Positions 16,348 through 27,489 of a stretch of 64,000 bases of DNA are shown here, in pieces; the stretch's first letter is position 1; the number at the start of each line of letters is the position of its first letter. The notes beneath the pieces are model-generated. The model did not search any database, was not told the origin of the DNA, and worked only from the letters and a program-made list of their open reading frames with translations. A program made the position numbers and the translations under genes. Origin of the DNA: Cutibacterium acnes (lineage in GTDB: Bacteria; Actinomycetota; Actinomycetes; Propionibacteriales; Propionibacteriaceae); assembly GCF_003030305.1 (NCBI RefSeq), contig NZ_CP023676.1, positions 2,294,001 through 2,358,000 on the forward strand. Direction: 5' to 3'.

Positions 16348-18057
16348 ATGCCGTTGGAGACACTCATCAACGCAGGGTTCGTTGATTACCTGATACTGCT
16401 CATTTACTTCGTGTTCGTCCTGGGAATCGGACTGGCCGCCAGACATCAGGTGTCCGACTCCCTCGACTTCTTCTTGTCCGGACGCAGCCTGCCCGGATGG
16501 GTGACAGGGCTGGCATTCGTGTCGGCGAACCTCGGCGCCGTCGAGATCATGGGAATGTCGGCTAATGGAGCCCAGATCGGCATCCCGACGGTCCATTACT
16601 TTTGGATCGGCGCTATACCCGCGATGGTGTTCCTTGGCATCGTCATGATGCCCTTCTACTACGGCTCCGGTGTGCGCTCCGTGCCAGAGTTCATGCTCAA
16701 ACGGTTCGGCCCAGCAGCGCACCTCGTTAACGCGATCTCCTTCGCGCTAGCCCAGCTTCTTATCGCCGGTATCAACCTGTACCTGCTTGGAACCATCGTC
16801 CATGCCCTGCTGGGATGGCCGCTATGGGTTGCCCTCATCGTTGCCGCGATGATCGTGCTCGCTTACATCAGCCTTGGTGGCTTGTCGGCGGCTATTTATA
16901 ACGAGGTGCTGCAATTCTTCGTCATCGTCGCTTCCCTCCTACCCCTTGTCATCATCGGTTTGCATCGGGTAGGTGGCTGGAGTGGCCTCAAGGCCAAGAT
17001 CACTGCTGCCGCCGAGGCTCATCCTGACGTCGTGACGCCGGCTGCCCAGCAGCTTCATTCCTGGCCTGGCCAAGCATTGTCCGGATTCGGCAGTCCAGTG
17101 ATGTCTGTCATTGGCATCACGCTCGGACTCGGATTCGTGCTGTCTTTTGGCTACTGGACGACGAATTTCGTCGAGGTGCAGCGGGCAATGGCATCCGATT
17201 CTCTGTCGTCTGCACGCAAGACGCCGATTATCGGGGCCTTCCCGAAGATGCTCGTGCCCTTCCTCACCGTTTTGCCAGGCATGCTCGCTGCGGTCCTCGT
17301 CCCTGAAATTGCCCGCATGAAGGCTGGTGAGAAGGTTGCTGGTGGCGCGTCAGGTAGTTTCGTCCAGTACAACGATTCTGTGCTGTTTCTCATCCGCAAC
17401 CTGTTGCCGACCGGTCTGACGGGCGTGGCGATCACAGGTCTGCTAGCTGCGTTCATGGCTGGTATGGCGGCGAATATTTCGGCGTTCAACACCGTTTTCA
17501 GCGTGGACATCTGGCAGCACTACGTCATTAAGGACAAGCCCGACGGCTACTACGTCAAGGTGGGACGCATTGCCACAGTCATCGCGACCGTCGTCGCCAT
17601 TGGAACGGCGTTTATGGCGTCCGGGTTCTCCAACATCATGGACTACTTGCAGACGTTGTTCGGATTCTTCAACGCTCCGTTGTTTGCAACGTTTATCCTC
17701 GGCATGTTCTGGAAGCGCTCAACCCCGCATGCAGGCTGGTCGGGCCTGGTCGTCGGCACGCTAAGTGCGGTGACGGTGTGGGTTATGAGCCTAGCGGGAG
17801 TTTTTACCTTGCCAGGCCAGGGGACGGCATTCCTTGCCGCTACGGTCGGATTCGTCGCAGATATCATCGTCAGCATTGTGGTGTCCTTGTTTACCGAGCC
17901 TAAGCCTGCAGCAGAGCTGGTCAGGTTGGTGTACTCGGAGACCCCGAAGGAGCACCTCGTCGACCCACTGGAGAAGGATCTCCCGTGGTATCGCCGTACG
18001 GTCCCGCTCGGCATGACCGTGCTCGCCATCACCGTCGTTCTCAACATCATTTTCTGA
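16348..18057 (+). CDS. Sodium:solute symporter (SSS family), probable galactose/glucose type
   Basis: 569 residues from the ATG beginning MPLETLINAGF; an AAGGA lies 12 bases upstream. Fourteen hydrophobic segments are visible. The motifs FFLSGRSLPGWVTGLAF (about 46-62) and the segment FGYWTTNFVEVQRAMAS with later GMAANISAFNTVFS match vSGLT-like sugar symporters. It couples sugar import to sodium. The divergent galK and lacI-type genes point to galactose. A small membrane protein gene follows 10 bp downstream. Confidence 0.88.
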   Translation: MPLETLINAGFVDYLILLIYFVFVLGIGLAARHQVSDSLDFFLSGRSLPGWVTGLAFVSANLGAVEIMGMSANGAQIGIPTVHYFWIGAIPAMVFLGIVMMPFYYGSGVRSVPEFMLKRFGPAAHLVNAISFALAQLLIAGINLYLLGTIVHALLGWPLWVALIVAAMIVLAYISLGGLSAAIYNEVLQFFVIVASLLPLVIIGLHRVGGWSGLKAKITAAAEAHPDVVTPAAQQLHSWPGQALSGFGSPVMSVIGITLGLGFVLSFGYWTTNFVEVQRAMASDSLSSARKTPIIGAFPKMLVPFLTVLPGMLAAVLVPEIARMKAGEKVAGGASGSFVQYNDSVLFLIRNLLPTGLTGVAITGLLAAFMAGMAANISAFNTVFSVDIWQHYVIKDKPDGYYVKVGRIATVIATVVAIGTAFMASGFSNIMDYLQTLFGFFNAPLFATFILGMFWKRSTPHAGWSGLVVGTLSAVTVWVMSLAGVFTLPGQGTAFLAATVGFVADIIVSIVVSLFTEPKPAAELVRLVYSETPKEHLVDPLEKDLPWYRRTVPLGMTVLAITVVLNIIF

Positions 18058-18067
18058 GGAGCTTGCC

Positions 18068-18340
18068 ATGTCCAACGGAACTGCTACGGCTCGTCGCAAT
18101 CGCAGTAAGGTCGCTCGCGCGATGGACATTCGGACCGTCATAGGTGTGCTGCTCGGCCTCTACGGAATCATCTTGACGATTACTGGGTTGGTAAAGGGAT
18201 CTGACGCTCACGCCGACCTGGTGTCTGGAATGTGCCTGCTCGTCGCAGGGGCAGTATTCCTCGTGTGGGTGAGGCTCCGCCCGGTCAAGGTGCCGGAAGT
18301 AGCCGAGGAGGCCAGCGAGTCGGCTGCAGGAAGGGGCTGA
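18068..18340 (+). CDS. Small membrane protein of the galactose symporter operon
   Basis: 90 residues with two hydrophobic segments at about 20-40 and 52-72, a basic N-terminus and an acidic/Ala-rich tail. The start has TGAGGAGC just upstream, inside the symporter stop region. It lies 10 bp behind the symporter and before a strong terminator, so it is co-transcribed. I do not recognise the family; a subunit or accessory role with the symporter is only suggested by position. Confidence 0.7.
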   Translation: MSNGTATARRNRSKVARAMDIRTVIGVLLGLYGIILTITGLVKGSDAHADLVSGMCLLVAGAVFLVWVRLRPVKVPEVAEEASESAAGRG

Positions 18341-18392
18341 GCCGCCGCGATGTGGCCCGCAGCGATATAAGCCATACACGTCAGACAACAGC

Positions 18393-18425
18393 AGTGGCGT
18401 TCCAGAGTATTTCTGGAACGCCACT
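18393..18425. terminator. Strong inverted-repeat terminator
   Basis: A perfect 14-15 bp stem (AGTGGCGTTCCAGA/TTCTGGAACGCCACT) with a short loop lies between the convergent small membrane protein and the 18.4-18.9 kb gene. There is no T-run, but its length and position support bidirectional termination. Confidence 0.75.
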
Positions 18426-18443
18426 GCCGGGTTAGATGATAGG

Positions 18444-18935
18444 TCAAATATTTTGGCGGTATCCGCGTGATTCGTCAAGGCGGTGTGCGACGTCGACGGC
18501 GAGGTCGTCCATCTCTTTGGGGTCTCCGATTCCGGGACGGACGATGTGGGTACGCCCAACTTGGCCATGGTAAAGAGTGAGGCGAGACCGTGACTCGGTG
18601 AGCGCGGCTTTCGTGACCTTGTCCCAGGTTCCGCGGCGGTCCTGTCCGGCGCCGTGGATGTGGTAGCCCTTATCGTCCAAATCGACGTAGAGCTTCATGT
18701 GAACCATGGACCATGCTGCAGTGACAGCCAAAGCGATACCGCAGGCGAGGACGGCGATGAAGATGATGGTCACCACCTCGTGCCAGCTCTTGGCGATGCT
18801 GATGATCATGAGGACGGCACCAACGATGGACAAGACGCCGGCAATGATGAAACCACGGATAGGAGGTTCCGGCGACATGACGTGCCTGGTCGTGCCGGGT
18901 GGAAGATCCGTCACGTCCATCCTGGGCATCCCCAT
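18444..18935 (-). CDS. Membrane protein with PH-like C-terminal domain, unknown function
   Basis: 163 residues: a short polar head, two closely spaced membrane segments (about 28-48 and 53-76), then a cytoplasmic beta-rich stretch (YVDLDDKGYHIHGAGQD and RSRLTLYHGQVGRTHIVRP). The layout resembles small bacterial PH-domain membrane proteins, but that is structural inference. Two further Met codons (residues 3 and 6) are possible starts; GGGAG lies six bases before the second. Confidence 0.6.
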   Translation of the reverse strand: MGMPRMDVTDLPPGTTRHVMSPEPPIRGFIIAGVLSIVGAVLMIISIAKSWHEVVTIIFIAVLACGIALAVTAAWSMVHMKLYVDLDDKGYHIHGAGQDRRGTWDKVTKAALTESRSRLTLYHGQVGRTHIVRPGIGDPKEMDDLAVDVAHRLDESRGYRQNI

Positions 18936-19003
18936 CTCCCATCATTGCAAGGCTGACATGCGAGAGCCTGGCCCTCGGGTGCCGCACCTGGGGACAGGCT
19001 CCG

Positions 19004-19089
19004 TGGCGGCGAGAGTGGGATTCGAACCCACGGAGGTTGCCCTCGGCCGCTTTCAAGGCGGCTGCACTCGTCCACTATGCGATCTCGCC
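19004..19089 (-). tRNA. tRNA-Ser (anticodon TGA)
   Basis: Acceptor stem GGCGAGA/TCTCGCC, anticodon loop CTTGAAA on a GCCGC/GCGGC stem, long variable arm, T-loop GTTCGAATC, discriminator G and encoded CCA. It decodes UCA and related codons. Confidence 0.95.
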
Positions 19090-19284
19090 AACCGGGCACG
19101 ACCCGGTGGCCCCATCTTAGCCATAATTCATCGGGCATATTCATCGTCCCGGACCTAGACCCGCTCATACCTCGCCTAGACGTTGACGAATCCGAGCGCG
19201 GGCATCGTCCGGTGACGCTAATTTCCGACCCCTGGACGACGGCAATTACGAGGTTCGCCCTGTCCCGGCAGCATCTGTCAGCCA

Positions 19285-20199
19285 TCACCGTCTTCCGGGT
19301 TGTGTGAGCACGCCAATGAGTTCGTTGACCTTCAGCGGCTTAGAGGACGACCGCCTCGTAACGATCTGGCCAGACTGATCACCTGAACGCCATCTCACCT
19401 GCCACACCTCAGTCATGCGCACGGTGTAATTTTCTGGGTGCTGGTAGATGTAACCGCAGTCCGGAGATTGGGCTCGCGGATCGGCATTTTTCGGGCGTGG
19501 GGTTGAATGAGCGCAGCGGACGGTTTTCTCGCCGGTGTTGTAGATGGTCTCGACTCGTGTGGCGTCAAGGGAAACGATAATTCCGCGCGAGGAATCGCTA
19601 GAGGTGTGACGTTCTGACCCGGGATTGTGGAACCATAACGGCTGCCCCACTGCAGTGATGTTCCACTTGTTGGCCGAAGGTCGCGGCTCAACGTAGACAA
19701 CTGGCTTAGCAAGGTGAATATTCGTCGCAAGATCGACAGACCAGTCACGGGCTTCTTCCCGAGTTGACACTTTGGGCCTTACGGGAGATGGAGATAGCGT
19801 CGTACGGTTAGGCTTCGGTTCCATTAGACTCAAGTTGAGTCCAAGCAGGTACGGAATCCTAGGACTGGCCAATGACAATATAGATGAGGCGATATAAGCG
19901 TCGCTCTCTCGCCGATCCGCTGACTTTGACAGCTTGGGGGACGTCGGGGGTTGACGCTTACCTGCATGGGGGTTACTCTGCTTGTGATGAGAGCCGCCAT
20001 GCCCAGGCGTACCGCGCTTAGCGCCCTCCCGTATTTTAATCCCCGACTTGTCATGGGAACCCTTGTCCGAGAACCGAACATATACAGTATGACTATCAGG
20101 ATCGACACTGACACCCCCTGAAGCAAAAGAAGACCCGGGAGAAAAACTCAACATGAAAGACGTTGCCAGAACCAGCGATAAACCCTTCATACTCGACAT
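19285..20199 (-). CDS. Secreted protein of unknown function
   Basis: 304 residues starting with a signal peptide (MKGLSLVLATSFMLSFSPGSSF region, cleavage near FASG). The mature part has a basic His/Lys/Ser-rich stretch at about 45-95 and then a C-terminal domain with GQPLWFHNPGSE, RGIIVSLDATRVETIYNTGEKT and a late Cys pair (about 240 and 258). The C-terminal half has the look of secreted beta-sandwich proteins found near actinobacterial surface structures, but I cannot name it. GAGG lies seven bases before the start. It overlaps the lipoprotein gene by 13 bp, and both form one operon. Confidence 0.65.
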   Translation of the reverse strand: MSSMKGLSLVLATSFMLSFSPGSSFASGGVSVDPDSHTVYVRFSDKGSHDKSGIKIREGAKRGTPGHGGSHHKQSNPHAGKRQPPTSPKLSKSADRRESDAYIASSILSLASPRIPYLLGLNLSLMEPKPNRTTLSPSPVRPKVSTREEARDWSVDLATNIHLAKPVVYVEPRPSANKWNITAVGQPLWFHNPGSERHTSSDSSRGIIVSLDATRVETIYNTGEKTVRCAHSTPRPKNADPRAQSPDCGYIYQHPENYTVRMTEVWQVRWRSGDQSGQIVTRRSSSKPLKVNELIGVLTQPGRR

Positions 20200-20837
20200 G
20201 ACGCAACCTCAGCACTTTCAGCTTCAACGATCTTTAAACTGTCACCAATCCTCCTCATGGAGAGTTCGTCTTTCCTCATCCGGCCAGGCGTCAACGTCCC
20301 GTCCTTGGGATTCACAAACCGCCAGTTAGATATATCAGCGCAACCGATAATGGCAATCTCCGAATCATCGCCCTTTGACACCCTATTGACGGTCACGCTA
20401 GAGAATGGCGTCTTGACAGGCAGCACTCTGTGGCCCCGGCTCTTCGCTTCAGAGTACGCTTTTCGAATCGCCTCGGTACCATCCTCACTGAGGATGCCTT
20501 GTAGCTCTGCAGACACCGAGTTCACCCCATCTCCGACCTCAAGCTTGTAAATCTGTTCCAAATACGTCTCATAGACCTTCTTCGCCTCCAAGAACAACGC
20601 ATCCTGCTTCGTCCCTGGAGCCGGAGTTGCCGTCACCTTCACAAACTTCGGCGCCTCCGCACTCGGCGTTAGGATCGGACTTTGTGCCGGGGCCACGCTC
20701 GCAACTGGAGTTATCCCGCCCGTCGCACCAGTGGAATCCTCATCAGCGCCACATGCCGCTGTCCCTAGACCGACCATGACAAGGGCCATCATCAAGCACC
20801 AATAGTGTCGTCCAGCGCGATCCTGTCTCATCACCAT
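20187..20837 (-). CDS. Lipoprotein, possibly NTF2/SnoaL-like fold
   Basis: 216 residues with a basic N-terminus, a hydrophobic run and the lipobox GTAAC at about 25-29, so the mature protein would be lipid-anchored at Cys29. After a Ser/Thr/Pro linker, residues 70-215 hold an alpha-beta domain (KKVYETYLEQIYKLEVG, then DDSEIAIIGCADISNWRFV), which resembles the cone-shaped NTF2-like fold. It is the first gene of a two-gene operon with the secreted protein. No partner gene suggests its role. Confidence 0.65.
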   Translation of the reverse strand: MVMRQDRAGRHYWCLMMALVMVGLGTAACGADEDSTGATGGITPVASVAPAQSPILTPSAEAPKFVKVTATPAPGTKQDALFLEAKKVYETYLEQIYKLEVGDGVNSVSAELQGILSEDGTEAIRKAYSEAKSRGHRVLPVKTPFSSVTVNRVSKGDDSEIAIIGCADISNWRFVNPKDGTLTPGRMRKDELSMRRIGDSLKIVEAESAEVASCRV

Positions 20838-20975
20838 GACGGAATCATGAGGGGTACCACTACCCGTTGAGAACCCTCATGTGTGGCATCTGTGGATAAC
20901 GCCAGGAAACTGGGAAAACTTCGTCTGCGAGCGTGAAGGATTTGGGAGCGCTCACCCCTGTGGCAGGCTTAACAC

Positions 20976-21977
20976 ATGCATGCGATCACCGTCCGCCCGA
21001 CCGACAAGACAGACTCCAAGGGGCGCCATCGTCCCGGCCCTGAATGCATTGAATGGACCGAGGTCCCCACACCGAAACCTGGCCCTGGGGAAGTCCTCGT
21101 CAAGGTGAAGGCGGCCGGCATTAACCGCGGCGACCTGCTGCAGCGCCAAGGCCTCTACCCGCCGCCGAAGGGCGTCTCGGAAACCATGGGCCTGGAGGTT
21201 ACCGGCGTCATTTCCTCCCTCGGTCAAGACGTCACAGGCTGGTCCGAGGATGATGAGGTCATTGCGCTGCTAGCCGGCGGTGGTTACGCCGAGTACGTCA
21301 TCGTCCCGGCAGGCCAACTCCTGCCCATCCCTGAGGGCATCGACCCGGTAACCGCGTCAACACTCATTGAGGTTACTGCCACTGTCATCTCCAACATGGA
21401 CCACGTCGGCCTAGCCAGGGGTGAAACCTTCCTCGTGCACGGCGGCGCCGGCGGCATCGGCCAGTTCGCTATCCAATACGCCAAGTCGCTCGAATGCACG
21501 GTCATCACCACCTGTGGCACCGCCGAGAAGCAGGAGTTCTGCCGCACTCTCGGTGCCGACGTCGCCCTCGACTATCACGAGGACTGGGTTGCCGGCGTCA
21601 AAGACGCTACGGGGGGTCGTGGTGCCGACGTCATCCTCGACGTCATGGGCGCTAAGTACCTCGACCTCAACGTCGATGCTCTCGCTATTGGCGGGCGTCT
21701 CGACATCATTGGAATGCAGGGCGGCATCAAGGGAGAGCTCAATATTGCAAAGCTTCTCAACAAGCGCGCCCTCGTCACCGCTACTAGCCTGCGGCCTCGC
21801 CCCCTTGAAGAAAAAGCCAAGATTTGCCAGCGGGTCCGTGAGGTTGCATGGCCGCTCTACACCAATGGCAGCATCAAACCCGCCCCAGTTGAGTCCTTCC
21901 CCATGTCCGAGGCAGGCAGGGCCCACGAACGGCTCGAATCCGGTGAGGTGCTCGGCAAGGTTGCACTGACCCTCTGA
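20976..21977 (+). CDS. NAD(P)H:quinone oxidoreductase, zinc-independent MDR family (PIG3-type)
   Basis: 333 residues. It has the GroES-like N-terminal half (GPGEVLVKVKAAGINRGDLLQRQG) and a Rossmann half with the nucleotide motif VHGGAGGIGQFAIQYAK at about 150-166. It lacks structural-zinc Cys clusters, as quinone oxidoreductases do. It likely reduces quinones or unsaturated carbonyls with NADPH. It is monocistronic with its own terminator. A DnaA-box-like TGTGGATAAC lies about 80 bp upstream, at about 20889. Confidence 0.87.
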   Translation: MHAITVRPTDKTDSKGRHRPGPECIEWTEVPTPKPGPGEVLVKVKAAGINRGDLLQRQGLYPPPKGVSETMGLEVTGVISSLGQDVTGWSEDDEVIALLAGGGYAEYVIVPAGQLLPIPEGIDPVTASTLIEVTATVISNMDHVGLARGETFLVHGGAGGIGQFAIQYAKSLECTVITTCGTAEKQEFCRTLGADVALDYHEDWVAGVKDATGGRGADVILDVMGAKYLDLNVDALAIGGRLDIIGMQGGIKGELNIAKLLNKRALVTATSLRPRPLEEKAKICQRVREVAWPLYTNGSIKPAPVESFPMSEAGRAHERLESGEVLGKVALTL

Positions 21978-23600
<1,623 letters not shown>

Positions 23601-23610
23601 TCGCCACATG

Positions 23611-23643
23611 TTCGGGCCGCCCGGGATACCTGGTCGGCCCGAA
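23611..23643 (+). terminator. Rho-independent terminator after argG
   Basis: The stem TTCGGGCCG/CGGCCCGAA, with a 15-base loop, is followed by TGAGTTTTCTT. Confidence 0.8.
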
Positions 23644-23758
23644 TGAGTTTTCTTGAGCCACCTCGCGCCATCAGAAAGGTGACTCATCACGTAACGCGCT
23701 ACCGCTACGAGTAATAACCCGACGTCTCCCAGCCCTATCCATTATTTTCGCCGTCATC

Positions 23759-23953
23759 TTGTGGGCTGCTTTCAGCATCGCCTCATTAGCGTCAGATGAT
23801 AAAGGCAGCACCCCGGTTGCCACCATGGCAATCATCTTCGGTTGGATTCCGTCATTTCTCTTCATTGCCATGACGAGGATGCAGACCGAATTTGTCATCG
23901 CACTCATCAGGACCAGCGAGAACTCAGCTTCTATCCGCAAAAGGTTGCGCTGA
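23759..23953 (+). CDS. Candidate small membrane protein (start uncertain)
   Basis: This is a 64-residue reading from TTG with one clear membrane helix (ATMAIIFGWIPSFLFIAM) and a basic C-terminus. The same frame is open back to a stop at 23654, and that extension encodes a second hydrophobic stretch (ALSIIFAVILWAAFSIASLA) preceded by basic residues, as in a two-helix protein. No ATG/GTG is found there, although AAAGGTG lies at 23675. Either it uses a rare start, or it is decayed. An 89-residue minus-strand frame (23671-23940) competes; the transmembrane pattern favours the plus strand. Confidence 0.35.
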   Translation: MWAAFSIASLASDDKGSTPVATMAIIFGWIPSFLFIAMTRMQTEFVIALIRTSENSASIRKRLR

Positions 23954-24054
23954 CCGCACTATTGTGAGCGGGACTTCGTATCGTCTTGCGCAACCCCACT
24001 CAGACTTGGGTGGCGGCGAGGTACTAATACGTCGAATTGTTATAGAGTGCTTGG

Positions 24055-25263
24055 GTGCACGGTTACCGGGATGTCATCGCTATTCGGGAGGTGTGGACGA
24101 CCCTCCTGTTGGCAGCCCTTATCCGGATCCCGATTTTCAGCCTCGGAATCGTCATGAGCGTCCATGTCGTCAGCTCGCTTCATCTGGATTACGTGCGCGC
24201 CGGAGCGGTAACGACTGTGGTGACCGTCGCGACCATGATTTCTGGACCATGGCGCGGCAGTATGGTCGACCGCCGCGGGCTGCGGCGCACGATGCTTCCC
24301 TCACTCATCACCACCACGATCGCGTGGGGACTGTGTCCCTGGCTAGGGTACTTCCCTCTTCTCGTGCTGTGCGCGATCGGCGGGCTGTGGAATTACCCCA
24401 TCTTCACCATCCCGCGTCAGGTCCTTATGGCGGCTGTGCCTGCGTCACGACGTCGCGCGGCATTGTCACTCGATTCTGTGACCGTGGAGATCTGCTACAT
24501 GATCGGCCCTACAGTTGCCATCATCGCAGCGACGACAATCGGAACCCGGATCACCATCACGGCATGCGGGTTCGTTGCCGCCATCGGAGCCATCGGCCTG
24601 ATGGTCCTCAATCCCGCAACAACAGAGCCTTCTGAGGACAGCCCAGCCCGGCCTGCTACTCCGGCCTCAGCCGCGCCGATCGTCCCGGCGCCACATAGCC
24701 GCAAGATGGCGTGGCTATCCCCCCGGTCAGCATCCATCCTCTTCGCAGTCGTTGCCACCGGATTTTGTCTTGGGGGACTTGAGTTGACGGCAGTCGCCGA
24801 GATGAGGTCAATGGGCCACCCCGAAATGATCGGTTGGGTGCTGGCCGCATCCGGGTTTGGGTCAGCCATCGGCGGCACACTGTACGGGGCCTTGCCTCGA
24901 GGCGCATCGACCGCGCTTCTCCTCGTCTTCCTAGGGACGCTAACCGCCTTACCAGCCTTGTCGCGCGGCCCAGCGTCAACAGCCATCCTGCTATTTGTGG
25001 GCGGGGTGTTCTGCGCTCCGACGATTACGTCCTCCATCGATGCGCTGACCGATCTAGTGCCCGCAGACTCACGAGGCACCATCATCGGATGGCAGGGATC
25101 ATGTCTCAACGGCGGGACGGCCCTGGCAGCCCCGCTCATCGGCGCCATTATGGACGCCACCGGCTGGCAGTGGGGATTCCTAGTCGCTGGAATCGCAGGC
25201 GCCGTTATTGGAGCCACCGTGTGGACGGCGGAGAGAGTTGTCCGGAAGCGCCAGGCCGTGTGA
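24055..25263 (+). CDS. Major facilitator superfamily transporter
   Basis: 402 residues with 12 hydrophobic segments, a central hydrophilic Pro/Ala-rich loop at about 195-220, and an MFS-like loop PWRGSMVDRRGLRRTML between helices 2 and 3. It resembles drug/sugar efflux carriers of the 12-helix type; the substrate is not apparent. GTG is the start, and TATAGA nine bases upstream looks like a -10 element, so the message may be leaderless. It is convergent with the CPA1 antiporter. Confidence 0.82.
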   Translation: MHGYRDVIAIREVWTTLLLAALIRIPIFSLGIVMSVHVVSSLHLDYVRAGAVTTVVTVATMISGPWRGSMVDRRGLRRTMLPSLITTTIAWGLCPWLGYFPLLVLCAIGGLWNYPIFTIPRQVLMAAVPASRRRAALSLDSVTVEICYMIGPTVAIIAATTIGTRITITACGFVAAIGAIGLMVLNPATTEPSEDSPARPATPASAAPIVPAPHSRKMAWLSPRSASILFAVVATGFCLGGLELTAVAEMRSMGHPEMIGWVLAASGFGSAIGGTLYGALPRGASTALLLVFLGTLTALPALSRGPASTAILLFVGGVFCAPTITSSIDALTDLVPADSRGTIIGWQGSCLNGGTALAAPLIGAIMDATGWQWGFLVAGIAGAVIGATVWTAERVVRKRQAV

Positions 25264-25267
25264 GTGG

Positions 25268-25306
25268 AGCTGGGGACGGCACCAAGGGGAACGAACGTCC
25301 TCAGCT
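25268..25306. terminator. Possible bidirectional terminator
   Basis: AGCTGGGGACG pairs with CGTCCTCAGCT (one G-U pair) across a 17-base loop between convergent genes. No T-run is present. Confidence 0.45.
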
Positions 25307-25311
25307 GTCCC

Positions 25312-27489
25312 TCACCACTCGCTCGGTGAGTCCGCAGAAACCGGCGACGGCCTTCCCGGGCTCAACTCATCGAATCGCGGCCGAACCGGATCCTCGACTC
25401 CCCCACTAGCCTCCGAGGTCTGCTCAGGCTTCTCACCCTTGTCACCATGGTCAACTGTGGTGTCAGCCGGATCACCAGCAGTCGCGCTAGCGGCCGCTTT
25501 ATTCTTCCCTTCAGCCGCTCTGCGGTCGGCGTCAATGCGATCTCGCACCGCCTCTTCTGAAGATGGCACCGACATCGTCTGTCGCCTCGGCTGCTCCTCC
25601 TGAGCGGCAACAGGCTCCGGAGCGTCTTTCCACTCGTCACCTAGATAAATGATGGTGTCGTCCTCTTTGGGAGCACTCATCCCGTTGGTGGCAACGTTCA
25701 CCGAAGAAGGCTTAACAACAAACATCACCACAGCGTCCGGCATGGCCTCCCGGAACATTTCCCAGTTGCGGTTTTCGTCCAGTTTGACCCGTCGTACCCG
25801 CTTGCCATTACGCCACATCTTGTCCATCGCTGAGTGCGAAGTCGGGGGGTCAAAGGCCGTCCTTGCTTTGAGGATCTGCGCCGTGCCGGTAGTGGCGTCA
25901 CCGTCATCTCTCTCATCCATCCGCTCCAGCTGGAAGACGTTCGCCCGTCCCAACGCACGCCGATAGTGCACGGACGCAATTGAATTGGTGTCGTCATCCG
26001 GCGTGCATGCCACCATCGAAGCGATTCCGGCAAGGTCCATATCTTCGGTGGCATATTCAGATAGAAAATCCGCAGCCTCGCATCTCAGACCAGCTTTACG
26101 TACCGCGTACAGGTCATACGCACGTCGGGTGACGATGAGAGTCGGCACATCGAAATCGCGTAGGGTCTTGGCGGTATCGATAGTCCAGGCAGGTGACCCC
26201 GCAAACATCACTCCACGCGGACTCGCAGAGGCCAGCCCGAGTTTCTCGGCGAGTCTTCCAATACCCAGACCGTAGATAGCGACAGTACAGACGATCACGA
26301 GGAAGACCAGCGGTACGAGTCGGTCGACTTGGCTGGCCATACCAGCGATCTGGTTAGCAAAGGAGAACAACCGCTTGGAATGTTCCGGATCAGATGCGGC
26401 GATCTGCTTCGCCTGCTCCCGCACGTGGTCGGCGGACTCACTGAACTGCATGGCAAAAATCGACGCCACCGACGCCGCCACGATTCCTCGCGGGGCCATG
26501 AACGACATCAGGGTGCGTTCTTGACGGGTCGTCTCGGTGCCGACCAACCCCAACAGCACCGAAGCGGGCCGAATGACGAGCACAAGCAGCGCAACGAAAA
26601 TCAGGCCGGCAGACAGAATGTCGAGGATCTGAGAGGGGGTCACGCGTCCTGCAAGCATGATGAACAGGACGCCAACGAGGAGCACCTGCAGGTGTTCCTT
26701 GAACTCGATGACGGGCTCAAGCTCGAGGTTGCGCTGGTTCGCCAGGTAGATGCCGAGCATCGTAACGGCGACCAGGCCCGATTCCTCCCGAATAACGTTA
26801 GCGCCAACACACGTCCCAACGGCGACCCCGACAAAAATCACGCCTTGTAGGAAGTCCGGGATGAGGTGCCGTCTCATCATCGCGGTGACGATCCACCCGA
26901 TGGGGCCAGCGAAGAGCAGCCCGACCAATAGGGTGAGCCCCAGGTTCAAGACGCCTTGCCCGATGGAAGACCCGTCGATGCTGGTTATGGCCTGATACAC
27001 CAGTAATGCCAGGATGGCGCCGAGCGGATCGACGACGATTCCTTCCCACCTCAACAGAGCACTCACTCGCCGGGTAGGACGCAACTGACGCAGGATCGGG
27101 TTAATCACCGTTGGGCCGGTGACGATGAGGATCGCGCCCAGCAGCAGGGAAACGCGGCCATCAAACCCCAATGCCATCGCCGCGCCGGTGATGAGAACCC
27201 ACGCCAGCCCTGCGGTGACGGTGCACAGCTGAAAAATCGGTCGCCCGAGGTCACGGACTTCGCGCAGCTTGAGTCCAAGTGACCCCTCGAAGAGGATAAT
27301 CGCTACTGAAAGGTTGACACCATCGAATAGCAGCTTCCTCCCGAAGATCTCATCGGGAGTGACCCACTGTCCGAGGGCGAAGCCGATCACGAGGAGGAAC
27401 AGCAGCGCGGGAAGGCGTAACCGCCATCCGAGCCACTGGGCACCGACCGCGAGTACCAGTACAAGTGCCATGTATGTTGCCGCATCCAC
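25312..27489 (-). CDS. CPA1-family sodium/proton antiporter with TrkA_N-like and long C-terminal regions
   Basis: 725 residues. The first 420 hold 12-13 membrane segments of the cation/proton antiporter fold (VIILFEGSLGLKLREVRDLG near 64-82). Next comes a Rossmann-like region at about 435-530 (GVMFAGSPAWTIDTAKTL, FDVPTLIVTRR, VACTPDDDTNS) resembling nucleotide-binding TrkA_N. A long Asp/Glu/Pro-rich cytoplasmic tail of about 100 residues follows. It probably expels Na+ (or K+) for protons under control of the cytoplasmic domain. GTG is the likely start; an ATG six codons later is possible. Confidence 0.83.
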   Translation of the reverse strand: MDAATYMALVLVLAVGAQWLGWRLRLPALLFLLVIGFALGQWVTPDEIFGRKLLFDGVNLSVAIILFEGSLGLKLREVRDLGRPIFQLCTVTAGLAWVLITGAAMALGFDGRVSLLLGAILIVTGPTVINPILRQLRPTRRVSALLRWEGIVVDPLGAILALLVYQAITSIDGSSIGQGVLNLGLTLLVGLLFAGPIGWIVTAMMRRHLIPDFLQGVIFVGVAVGTCVGANVIREESGLVAVTMLGIYLANQRNLELEPVIEFKEHLQVLLVGVLFIMLAGRVTPSQILDILSAGLIFVALLVLVIRPASVLLGLVGTETTRQERTLMSFMAPRGIVAASVASIFAMQFSESADHVREQAKQIAASDPEHSKRLFSFANQIAGMASQVDRLVPLVFLVIVCTVAIYGLGIGRLAEKLGLASASPRGVMFAGSPAWTIDTAKTLRDFDVPTLIVTRRAYDLYAVRKAGLRCEAADFLSEYATEDMDLAGIASMVACTPDDDTNSIASVHYRRALGRANVFQLERMDERDDGDATTGTAQILKARTAFDPPTSHSAMDKMWRNGKRVRRVKLDENRNWEMFREAMPDAVVMFVVKPSSVNVATNGMSAPKEDDTIIYLGDEWKDAPEPVAAQEEQPRRQTMSVPSSEEAVRDRIDADRRAAEGKNKAAASATAGDPADTTVDHGDKGEKPEQTSEASGGVEDPVRPRFDELSPGRPSPVSADSPSEW

